From Flavobacterium sp. (lineage in GTDB: Bacteria; Bacteroidota; Bacteroidia; Flavobacteriales; Flavobacteriaceae): a stretch of 15,405 nt of DNA. The stretch lies in the NCBI RefSeq assembly GCF_003525665.1, contig NZ_DQDX01000026.1, positions 1 to 15,405 of the forward strand, written 5' to 3'. Shown here in pieces: positions 8,247-15,344 of this stretch (position 1 is the first letter of the stretch; the number at the start of each line of letters is the position of its first letter). Made by a program: the position numbers and the translations under genes. The notes under the pieces were generated by a model that worked only from the letters and a program-made list of their open reading frames with translations, ran no database searches and was not told where the DNA came from.

Positions 8247-9281
8247 ATGAAAAAAATATTAAATTATAATTTATTTGCTGTTGCTGCATTAGTTTTATTA
8301 TCCTCTTGTAATGATGATACTACTTTTACTAAAAGCAACAAGACAACTGTAAAAGCTAGTATTTCTAGTTTAACACTGGTTGAAGGTGCAACTGGTCAAG
8401 TGACCTTGACTTTGGACGAACCTCAAAATGTTGCGACTGATTTAAAGATTGAATTGTTAAGCGGAACTGGAGCATTCAGAGACTTCTCTGTTTCTTATGG
8501 TTTAAATGATCCAATCGATATTGAAACTACTGTTGATGATGGTTGGGGTTTAATTGGATATAAATTAGTTATTCCAGCTTACACTACTTCTTTAACTTTT
8601 GATATTAATGCTTTAGAAGATTTTAATGCTGAGGCTTCAGAAAGTTTAGTTTTAAAATTATCTTCTGCAGGTAACAGTATTGCTTTATTCCCTGAAGGTG
8701 AAGACAAAATTAATTTAACAATTAATAATAAAGTTTCTACAAATTTTGATGTAGAGATGGCATGGGCTGGTAATTTCCCAAGTCCTCATGGTACTGTATT
8801 AGATACAGAATATGTTGGTGTTGATAACTTAAAGCATGGATACTGTTCTTTCGATTTCGATTTAGAAATCTATGATGCATCGATTTCTAATGTTTTAGAA
8901 TTTGATTATGATAATTGTCCTGCAGTAGCTACAATTAGCGCTTCTGCCCCTAATGGTGACTACGTTATTATGCCAAGTTTTTATTCTAGAACTGTAGCTG
9001 CTGGTTCTGTGCCAAAATCAGGTGAAATTATTTTTCCTGTAAAAGTTACAATGGGTAAAAAAGGTTCTTTCGCTCATACAACTGATATGACTGGAAAATT
9101 CAAGTATTCTACAGGTGGTGTTGCTCAAGGTAACCCTAATGGTTATGTGCCAATTGCTATTGTTACTAAAACTGGAACTAATTATGTATTGAAAGATTTT
9201 AATACTGCTGCAGTGTTAGGTTCTGGTCGTTACGCTAGTTTGATTGAAAAAATCAAAAAAATTAAAAGAAGCAAAAAATAG
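8247..9281 (+). CDS. Probable surface lipoprotein with Calx-beta-like region (344 aa)
   Basis: The product starts with a lipoprotein signal ending at Cys21 (LSSC) followed by NDDTTF, again acidic as in surface-exported Bacteroidota lipoproteins. Residues about 34-165 (SISSLTLVEGATGQVTLTLD, then LVIPAYTTSLTFDINALEDF and ESLVLKLSSAG) look like a Calx-beta or Ig-like module, similar in style to the preceding gene. The second half, from about residue 170, has Cys in HGYCSF and DNCPAV that could pair, and no motif I recognise. The C-terminus is unusually basic (IEKIKKIKRSKK). It is the last gene of the operon, 15 bp after its neighbour and just before a strong terminator. I infer an accessory role in substrate capture; no enzyme signature is seen. 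Confidence 0.77.
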   Translation: MKKILNYNLFAVAALVLLSSCNDDTTFTKSNKTTVKASISSLTLVEGATGQVTLTLDEPQNVATDLKIELLSGTGAFRDFSVSYGLNDPIDIETTVDDGWGLIGYKLVIPAYTTSLTFDINALEDFNAEASESLVLKLSSAGNSIALFPEGEDKINLTINNKVSTNFDVEMAWAGNFPSPHGTVLDTEYVGVDNLKHGYCSFDFDLEIYDASISNVLEFDYDNCPAVATISASAPNGDYVIMPSFYSRTVAAGSVPKSGEIIFPVKVTMGKKGSFAHTTDMTGKFKYSTGGVAQGNPNGYVPIAIVTKTGTNYVLKDFNTAAVLGSGRYASLIEKIKKIKRSKK

Positions 9282-9305
9282 TAATCTATTTTTTATGTAA
9301 TATTT

Positions 9306-9336
9306 AAGACCATCCTTTTAGGATGGTCTTTTTTTT
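9306..9336 (+). terminator. Intrinsic terminator of the SusC/SusD operon
   Basis: A perfect 10-bp stem, AAGACCATCC (9306-9315) with GGATGGTCTT (9321-9330), has a 5-base loop and is followed by a run of T to 9336. It lies 24 bp after the last operon stop codon. It is the strongest terminator in the window. Confidence 0.92.
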
Positions 9337-9360
9337 AACATTTTATTTGTTCTATTTGTG

Positions 9361-9368
9361 TATTTTTG
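9361..9368 (+). promoter_or_regulatory. Probable -7 promoter box for the porin gene
   Basis: TATTTTTG matches TAnnTTTG exactly and lies 18 bp before the ATG at 9387, just downstream of the operon terminator. TTTG sequences upstream (9346-9349, 9355-9358) are closer than the usual -33 spacing, so only the -7 box is well supported. Confidence 0.42.
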
Positions 9369-9386
9369 CCATTCATATTATATTCA

Positions 9387-11327
9387 ATGAAATTTCACTT
9401 ATTTTTTGCTTTTTTCTTTTTATCAATTTCAGCATTTGCTCAAGATCCTAGCCTAGGTTTGACGCGAAGAGATACTACTAAAACCGGTTTAACAAAACCA
9501 CCATTAGTTGCACCCAAGGCAAAGCATGAACAATATAAAATTTATACTTTAGAAAGAGATACAACTTATGTAGATACTTCATTAACTATTCAAAGCGAAT
9601 ACAAGTACAATTATTTAAGGAAAGATATTTTCGGTTTGCAGCAATTTGCTAACGAAGGTCAAACATACAACAAACTTTTTTTTGGTCTAAATCAATACAA
9701 TCCATATCCTGATTTTGGTTTTAGATCAAAGCAATTTGGTTACTTACAACTTGATGATATTAATTACTATTCTGTAGCAACACCTTTAACAGAGCTGTAT
9801 TTTAAGACGGTTATGGAACAAGGACAAAGTGTTGATGCATTAATTACTGCAAATACATCAGAAAGATTTAATTTTTCTATTGGCTACAGAGGATTAAGAT
9901 CTTTAGGTAAATACATTAATCAATTATCAAGTATTGGAAATTTTAGATTTACAACTAGTTATGTTACTGCCAATAAACGATATTTAATCAACGGACATTT
10001 CACAGGACAAGACATTTTAAACGGTGAAAATGGAGGTATAGTTTCATTAGACGATTTCGAAAGTGATGACCAAGATTTTAAAAATCGTGCGCGTCTTCAA
10101 GTTTTTTTAGATGATGCTAAGTCATTTTTAAAAGGAAAAAGATTTTTTATAGATCATAACTTCAGAGTCAATAGTAAGGAATCTTCAAATAACTTATACA
10201 TAAATCACCAATTTAATCTTGAAAATAAATTTTTCGAATTCAATCAAGTAACTATTTCAAAGACAATTAATAATGTTCCATTTAACCGATTTGGAAATTC
10301 CTATGTAGTTAGCAATATTAACGACCAAACGCGTTATCAAAGACTTTACAACAAACTTGGTGCAACATACGAAAATAAAACACTAGGTCTGTTTCAGTTT
10401 TTCGTTGAAGATTTTAAATATGTTTACAAATACGATAAAGTTTTAATTCTTGAAGATGGTATTATTCCAAACCAATTGTCCGAAAGAATAAATGCACTTG
10501 GCGGACAATATCAATATCAAAAAAACAACTGGAAAGGTAAATTTCTAGTAAGTAAAGCAATTTCAAATCAAACCTTTTCTACAATCGATGCCAATGTAAA
10601 TTACAAACTTAACGATAAAAACAACTTCTCGTTGCAATACCAAAACATAAGTCGAATTCCTAATCACAACTTTATACTTCACCAAAGTAGCTATGAAAAC
10701 TACAACTGGAAGAATAATTTTGACAATGAAAAAATAAACAAAATCGAAGTAACTGCCAACACGCAATGGCTGAATGCTTCTGCTGAATTCACAACGCTTA
10801 ACGATTACCTTTATTTTTCCGACGACGATGCTACCTACAACGTTCAGCTGGTTTCGCCAAAGCAATACCAAAACACTATAAGCTATCTTTCTTTCAGAGT
10901 CAGCAAAGAAATAAAGTATAAGAAATTTGCACTAGACAACACCATTCTGTACCAAAATGTATCGCAAGAAGACAATATTCTAAACGTCCCACAAATCGTT
11001 TCTAGAAACACGCTATACTTCACCGATTATTTCTTCAAGAAAGCATTATTTCTTCAAACAGGTGTGACCTTAAACTATTTTACAAAATATTCTATGGACG
11101 ATTACAACTCTGTTTTGGGCGAATTTTTCACACAAAATGACACAAAACAAGGTAATTTCCCAATGTTAGATTTCTTCGTAAACGCTAGAATTCGTCAAAC
11201 CAGAATTTTCGTAAAAGCCGAACATTTTAACTCTGGTTTTACAGGAAACAAGTTCTATTCAGCACCAAATACACCTTATCGCGACTTCATGGTTCGCTTT
11301 GGGTTAGTGTGGAATTTCTTTCAGTAG
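9387..11327 (+). CDS. Putative outer membrane porin (Porin_10 type)
   Basis: The 646-residue product has a signal peptide (hydrophobic stretch about 5-16, cleavage near AFA-QD) and then a Pro-rich linker with LGLTRRDTTKTGL. After that it reads as a beta barrel: alternating aromatic and polar residues, many Tyr, Phe and Asn, and short turns. The early segment RKDIFGLQQFANEGQTYNKL with a following YPDFGFRSKQFGYL is typical of the flavobacterial 'putative porin' family. It ends in VRFGLVWNFFQ. The frame is open to a TTG at 9366, but the ATG at 9387 starts the signal peptide. Being behind a terminator with its own promoter box, it is a separate unit from the SusC/SusD operon. Its solute is unknown. 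Confidence 0.82.
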   Translation: MKFHLFFAFFFLSISAFAQDPSLGLTRRDTTKTGLTKPPLVAPKAKHEQYKIYTLERDTTYVDTSLTIQSEYKYNYLRKDIFGLQQFANEGQTYNKLFFGLNQYNPYPDFGFRSKQFGYLQLDDINYYSVATPLTELYFKTVMEQGQSVDALITANTSERFNFSIGYRGLRSLGKYINQLSSIGNFRFTTSYVTANKRYLINGHFTGQDILNGENGGIVSLDDFESDDQDFKNRARLQVFLDDAKSFLKGKRFFIDHNFRVNSKESSNNLYINHQFNLENKFFEFNQVTISKTINNVPFNRFGNSYVVSNINDQTRYQRLYNKLGATYENKTLGLFQFFVEDFKYVYKYDKVLILEDGIIPNQLSERINALGGQYQYQKNNWKGKFLVSKAISNQTFSTIDANVNYKLNDKNNFSLQYQNISRIPNHNFILHQSSYENYNWKNNFDNEKINKIEVTANTQWLNASAEFTTLNDYLYFSDDDATYNVQLVSPKQYQNTISYLSFRVSKEIKYKKFALDNTILYQNVSQEDNILNVPQIVSRNTLYFTDYFFKKALFLQTGVTLNYFTKYSMDDYNSVLGEFFTQNDTKQGNFPMLDFFVNARIRQTRIFVKAEHFNSGFTGNKFYSAPNTPYRDFMVRFGLVWNFFQ

Positions 11328-11356
11328 AAACGTAATCGATAGTACCTTTTTCTAAA

Positions 11357-11413
11357 CCATTTTCCTGCTTTCCATTCCAAGTTCCGATAAAAATCGGAAG
11401 CTTTCCATTGCAA
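11357..11413. repeat. Intergenic inverted-repeat element, copy 2
   Basis: In the 176-bp gap between the porin and the CBS-enzyme gene, CCATTTTCCTGCT (11357-11369) repeats the opening motif of the block at 226 exactly. It is followed by a hairpin with 7-bp arms TTCCGAT (11382-11388) and ATCGGAA (11393-11399) and an AAAA loop. The sequences between the motif and the hairpins of the two copies have diverged. No T-tract follows, so it is a poor terminator. The right border is uncertain. Confidence 0.5.
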
Positions 11414-11454
11414 TCAGGGTTAAGCGGTATTCCATTTTCTCTAAAATCAAGGTG

Positions 11455-11485
11455 TTGTAAAACCATTTTATTATCAATACCTTTG
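11455..11485 (+). promoter_or_regulatory. Probable promoter of the CBS-enzyme/zeta operon
   Basis: TTG at 11455-11457 and TACCTTTG at 11478-11485 (exact TAnnTTTG) are 20 bp apart, the spacing expected for a Bacteroidota housekeeping promoter. The box ends 18 bp before the ATG at 11504. This is the best-formed promoter in the window and supports 11504, not the upstream in-frame TTG at 11408, as the start. Confidence 0.62.
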
Positions 11486-11503
11486 CAATATCAAATCGTA
11501 ATT

Positions 11504-12865
11504 ATGAATTATTCAGAAAATATACTAGGAACTATAGGCAATACGCCGCTAGTGAAACTAAACAAAGTTGTAGAAGGAATTGATGCATTAGTCCTTGCAA
11601 AAGTAGAAACTTTCAATCCAGGAAATTCTACCAAAGATAGAATGGCACTAAAAATGGTTGAAGATGCCGAAGCCGATGGACGTTTAAAACCAGGCGGAAC
11701 AATCATCGAAGGAACTTCAGGAAACACCGGAATGGGTTTAGCTCTTGCTGCAATAGTTAAAGGTTATAAATGTATTTTTGTAATCACCGACAAACAATCC
11801 AAAGAAAAAATGGATATTCTTCGCGCGGTTGGAGCAAAAGTTATCGTTTGTCCAACCGATGTAGAACCAACCGATGAACGTTCGTATTATTCAGTTTCTA
11901 AAAGATTAGGAACAGAAATTCCGAATTCATGGTACGTAAATCAATACGATAATCCATCAAACGCGCAAGCACATTACGAACAAACTGGGCCAGAAATTTG
12001 GGAACAAACAGAAGGTAAAATCACGCATTTCGTAGTTGGAGTAGGAACAGGAGGAACTATTTCTGGAATCGGTAAATACCTAAAAGAAAAAAATCCAAAC
12101 ATAAAAATTTGGGGAATTGATACCTATGGCTCGGTTTTCAAAAAATACCACGAAACTGGAATTTTTGACGAAAACGAAATCTATTCGTACATCACAGAAG
12201 GAATTGGTGAAGACATTCTTCCAAAAAACGTAGATTTCTCTCTAATTGACGGATTCACAAAAGTAACCGATAAAGATGCTGCCGTTTACACTCGTAAAAT
12301 CGCACTAGAAGAAGGAATTTTTGTTGGAAATTCTGCTGGTTCATGTGTAAAAGGTTTGCATCAACTAAAAGAACATTTCACGAAAGACGATGTTGTTGTA
12401 GTTTTATTCCACGATTCAGGAAGTCGTTACGTAGGTAAAATGTTCAACGACGATTGGATGCGCGAACGCGGTTTCTTAGACGAAGAAATTACAAAAGCCG
12501 AAGACGTAATCAAAGATCACATCGATAAACCATTAGTTATCGTTCGTACAGAAGAATTGGTTTCACACGCTATCGAAAGAATGCGTAAATATAAAATCTC
12601 TCAAATTCCAGTAATCGATATCACAGGTTTTGTAGGTTCTGTAGACGAATCCGATTTGTTTCAAAGTTATGTTACAGATAAAGATGTAGCAGAAAAACCT
12701 ATCAAAGAAGTAATGGGAAAACCGTATCCAATTGTAAAATTAGGAACGCCTATTGAAGAAGTTTCTAAATTATTTACAAAAGACAATCAAGCTGTTCTTG
12801 TAGATTTAGGAAACGGAAAACATCATATTATCACAAAATATGATATTATTGGTTCAATAAAATAA
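11504..12865 (+). CDS. Cystathionine beta-synthase-type PLP enzyme with CBS-domain pair
   Basis: The 453-residue product is a fold-type II PLP enzyme of the cysteine synthase/cystathionine beta-synthase group, with a C-terminal CBS pair. The N-terminal IGNTPLVKL and NPGNSTKDRM hold the PLP-binding Lys44. EGTSGNTGMGLA (69-80) binds the substrate carboxylate, GVGTGGT (179-185) binds the PLP phosphate, and GNSAGS (275-280) lies near the PLP ring nitrogen. YVGKMFNDDWM (309-319) is typical of CBS rather than short cysteine synthases. Two CBS repeats follow at about 340-450. The likely reaction joins serine (or an activated serine) with homocysteine or sulfide; the exact substrate cannot be fixed by eye. 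The start at 11504 removes a non-homologous extension and fits the promoter. It is first in a run of three genes with 1-bp junctions. Confidence 0.9.
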   Translation: MNYSENILGTIGNTPLVKLNKVVEGIDALVLAKVETFNPGNSTKDRMALKMVEDAEADGRLKPGGTIIEGTSGNTGMGLALAAIVKGYKCIFVITDKQSKEKMDILRAVGAKVIVCPTDVEPTDERSYYSVSKRLGTEIPNSWYVNQYDNPSNAQAHYEQTGPEIWEQTEGKITHFVVGVGTGGTISGIGKYLKEKNPNIKIWGIDTYGSVFKKYHETGIFDENEIYSYITEGIGEDILPKNVDFSLIDGFTKVTDKDAAVYTRKIALEEGIFVGNSAGSCVKGLHQLKEHFTKDDVVVVLFHDSGSRYVGKMFNDDWMRERGFLDEEITKAEDVIKDHIDKPLVIVRTEELVSHAIERMRKYKISQIPVIDITGFVGSVDESDLFQSYVTDKDVAEKPIKEVMGKPYPIVKLGTPIEEVSKLFTKDNQAVLVDLGNGKHHIITKYDIIGSIK

Positions 12866-12866
12866 T

Positions 12867-13442
12867 TTGAAAGAAAAAACAATTTATATAATTTCAGGTT
12901 GCAATGGCGCAGGAAAAACAACTGCGTCATTGACAATTTTACCCGAAATTTTAGATTGTAAAGAATTCGTTAATGCAGACAATATTGCATTCGGATTATC
13001 TCCATTTCAACCAGAAAAAGTAGCTTTTGAAGCAGGACGAATAATGCTAGAACGCATTGATACCTTACTTAAAGGAAATGAAAATTTTGCTTTCGAAACT
13101 ACCTTATCAACCAAATCATACAAACATCGACTGCTTGAAGCCAAAGAAAATGGTTACACCGTAAAACTTTTATTTTTTTGGTTGCCATCAATAGAAATGG
13201 CAATTAACCGTGTTGCAATTAGAGTTCTTGAAGGCGGACATAATATTCCAACAGATGTTATTGCAAGAAGATATTCTCGCGGAATTACAAACTTATTTAA
13301 AATTTATATACCTTTGTGTGACGATTGGGCTGTTTTTGATAACTCCGATGAAACACCACAATTAATTGCAGAAGGAATTCAATCTGAAGCAATAATCGCA
13401 AATAATGAATCTTGGATTTTGTTAAAGTCTAACATTAGTTAA
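12867..13442 (+). CDS. Zeta-toxin family P-loop kinase (COG4185-like)
   Basis: This 191-residue P-loop protein resembles zeta toxins, some of which phosphorylate UDP-N-acetylglucosamine and block cell-wall synthesis. Visible motifs are Walker A GCNGAGKT (11-18), FVNADNIA with Asp38, FAFETTLS with Glu77, and a C-terminal RVAIRVLEGGHNIPTDVIAR followed by RRYSRG (Arg115, Arg119 and Arg134/135 are candidate phosphate-binding residues). The pattern GGHNIP, DVI, RRY and NLF is that of the smaller chromosomal group. The start must be the TTG at 12867: a stop lies just upstream in frame, and the first ATG comes after the Walker A. It begins 1 bp after the CBS-enzyme stop and ends 1 bp before a 56-aa ORF. 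Kinase fold is firm; toxicity is inference. Confidence 0.85.
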   Translation: MKEKTIYIISGCNGAGKTTASLTILPEILDCKEFVNADNIAFGLSPFQPEKVAFEAGRIMLERIDTLLKGNENFAFETTLSTKSYKHRLLEAKENGYTVKLLFFWLPSIEMAINRVAIRVLEGGHNIPTDVIARRYSRGITNLFKIYIPLCDDWAVFDNSDETPQLIAEGIQSEAIIANNESWILLKSNIS

Positions 13443-13443
13443 C

Positions 13444-13614
13444 ATGAAAGAAAAAAAAGAAAGTCATACAGAATTTATTTCCAAAGTTCTAAAAGGTTTA
13501 AAATTATCTTCTGAACGAATGATTCAATCCAAAATTGAAAAAAATCAATCGGTCGTTATTATGCGTGACGGTAAAGTAATCACCATAAAAGCTTCTGAAC
13601 TGCGCAAACTTTAA
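13444..13614 (+). CDS. Small ORF (56 aa), likely partner or antitoxin of the zeta-type kinase
   Basis: An ATG at 13444, 1 bp after the kinase stop, opens a 56-residue frame ending in TAA at 13612-13614. The predicted protein is charged and probably helical at the start (MKEKKESHTEFISKVLKGLK), then has a short beta-like end VVIMRDGKVITIKASELRKL. From memory, small ORFs with the ending MRDGK(I/V) often sit next to kinases of this type, which fits a toxin-antitoxin pair. No DNA-binding motif is visible. It overlaps no other gene and keeps the AT-rich coding pattern of its neighbours. The antitoxin role is inferred from position and size only. Confidence 0.68.
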   Translation: MKEKKESHTEFISKVLKGLKLSSERMIQSKIEKNQSVVIMRDGKVITIKASELRKL

Positions 13615-13656
13615 GTACTTTTACTTTATGAAATTTCGTAAAATTCGTTTTTCAAA

Positions 13657-15318
13657 TTATTCTGCAAGCAATAAGCCAGAAACATTCCACGAACTAAAAC
13701 TTGTTCCTTCATTTGCTCCTTGCGGAATTTTCACTTGAATAGAATGAGTTCCAGCTTTCAAATCGCCTAATTCAATATAAACCGGATTGGTAACCATTCC
13801 CGGACACCAATTGGATCTACTATAATCTGAAGATGATAATCCGTTAGGGAAATTTCCAGAAGCTGGATTATACAATCGGTATGAACCACAATCTTCTCTC
13901 CAAGGTGTAAAATGAAACACTTCTTTTTCGTTTAAAAACAAGGTGTTTTTCTTTGGTACAAATTCATCTCCATTTTCCCAACCGCCATGACCAGTTGTTA
14001 TGTAGCGAAGTTTGGCATTTTTCAAATCTTTCGCCAAAGTAAATTTTACAATCAATCCTTTATCAGAATTAAATAATGTTCCATATTCCTGCCCAGCCAT
14101 TTCCATAACATTGGTCGAATTAAAAATCGGAATCACATTGGAAGCTTTTGCAACACCATTTTCCTCTGGATGAATCGTAATATTTACCGAAACTTTATGT
14201 CCGCCTTTATCATAATTTCCAATAAAAGTTCCAATATAAATCTCTTTATTGTCAATCGCAGCAGTGAGTTCAGAAATGTCTTGTCGGTAATTTACACGTT
14301 CTTCCCAAGTTTTGTCTTTCAACTGAATCGTGTTGTATTGCTTAATTCCAAAAGGTGTAAAAAAGCGCATCAGTTCGATTATTGGTGAATAATCATCAGT
14401 CGCAATTATTCCTTGGTATTGTTTTCCATTTCCGTTTTCATAAATAGGAAGCGATTTTACTCCGTTTTGCAATCCGTCTAAAAAGGAACTTTTTTTATCC
14501 ATCGGAATCATAAAAACCGAACCAGTTCTGTCATAAGCATCGCCATTAGATTGCTCGGTTACATCTATAAAAACCTGACTTCCTTTTGCAATAGCAGGAA
14601 TTTTTATTTTTCTCAAGATTACAGTTCCGTTTGCAAATCGTAAAATGCTATCATTAGATTTGGATGCATCCGAAAAATTAATGATTTCGTCTTTAAAAAC
14701 TGAAAGTGTGGTAAATCTACTTTTCCAAAGCAAATCTCTATAAGTCAATAAGTCAAATGAATTTATAAAAGTTTCTTTATTTGGAAATTCTGGAATTTTC
14801 TTTAATTTTTCAACTTTTGTTGCAGCAATCACAAAGTTTCCGTTGCGAACCATTTCAAGAACTAAACCTAAATTTTGTCCGAGTTGTGTTGGCGCGCCTT
14901 TTATTTTTAAATCATTCGTATACCAAAGTTCAATGGTATTTGAATTGATAATAGTTTTTGCTTTTTTACAATTATAACCTAATATTTTTTTAGTTTCATT
15001 TAATAGTTCAAATGATTGTTTTGCTAACGAAGTACTGTCATTTGTAGCAATAGTTTTCTCTGAATTTAACGCTGCAATTTGAATAAACATATTCGATTTT
15101 CTATTCAAATTAAAATATTCCGACGGATAAACTATTTTATTTTCATCAATTGATTTAGAAATTACTCTTGTCAAAAAGTCGTTAGAATAAACGATTGTTG
15201 GGTCTTGATTTGCAATCAACTTTCCGTTGGAGCTTTTTAAATAAGTAATTTTATAAGTGTTTTGACCATTAGATTGTAATGAAAAAAAGGCAAGTAAAAT
15301 CAGGAGGTAATAGTTCAT
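13657..15318 (-). CDS. Secreted PNGase F-like N-glycanase with GLPGLI-like N-terminal region
   Basis: PNGase F enzymes (peptide-N4-(N-acetyl-beta-glucosaminyl)asparagine amidases) remove whole N-glycans from glycoproteins. The 553-residue product has a signal peptide (cleavage near SNG-QN, residue 18/19). The N-terminal part (about 20-200) resembles GLPGLI-family proteins: ILGYNCKKAKT (112-122), IELWYTNDL (129-137) and LGLVLEM (150-156). The C-terminal two-thirds matches PNGase F: GDAYDRTGSV with Asp263 at the position of catalytic Asp60, GDEFVPKKNT with Glu452 at the position of Glu206, and WCPGM (504-508). The Glu118 position reads as Gly363 in my by-eye alignment. No T9SS C-terminal domain is visible, so the periplasm is the default destination. 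It converges with the small ORF at 13614. Another possibility is a related amidase of different specificity. Confidence 0.85.
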   Translation of the reverse strand: MNYYLLILLAFFSLQSNGQNTYKITYLKSSNGKLIANQDPTIVYSNDFLTRVISKSIDENKIVYPSEYFNLNRKSNMFIQIAALNSEKTIATNDSTSLAKQSFELLNETKKILGYNCKKAKTIINSNTIELWYTNDLKIKGAPTQLGQNLGLVLEMVRNGNFVIAATKVEKLKKIPEFPNKETFINSFDLLTYRDLLWKSRFTTLSVFKDEIINFSDASKSNDSILRFANGTVILRKIKIPAIAKGSQVFIDVTEQSNGDAYDRTGSVFMIPMDKKSSFLDGLQNGVKSLPIYENGNGKQYQGIIATDDYSPIIELMRFFTPFGIKQYNTIQLKDKTWEERVNYRQDISELTAAIDNKEIYIGTFIGNYDKGGHKVSVNITIHPEENGVAKASNVIPIFNSTNVMEMAGQEYGTLFNSDKGLIVKFTLAKDLKNAKLRYITTGHGGWENGDEFVPKKNTLFLNEKEVFHFTPWREDCGSYRLYNPASGNFPNGLSSSDYSRSNWCPGMVTNPVYIELGDLKAGTHSIQVKIPQGANEGTSFSSWNVSGLLLAE

Positions 15319-15336
15319 TTCATTTATTTTATGTTA

Positions 15337-15344
15337 CAAATATA
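15337..15344 (-). promoter_or_regulatory. Probable -7 promoter box for the N-glycanase gene
   Basis: Read on the minus strand, TATATTTG (complement of 15337-15344) matches TAnnTTTG exactly and ends 18 bp before the ATG at 15318. At the -33 distance only a weak ATG-type sequence is seen instead of TTTG. The rest of the window to 15405 is AT-rich with no other feature. Confidence 0.45.

Noticed and set aside
10563..10871. 102-aa minus-strand frame
   Set aside because: It is antisense to the porin barrel and shows no domain or start signal.
13619..13643. Weak inverted repeat TTTTAC/GTAAAA between the small ORF and the N-glycanase gene
   Set aside because: Only 6 mostly A-T pairs with a 13-base loop; too weak to call a terminator.
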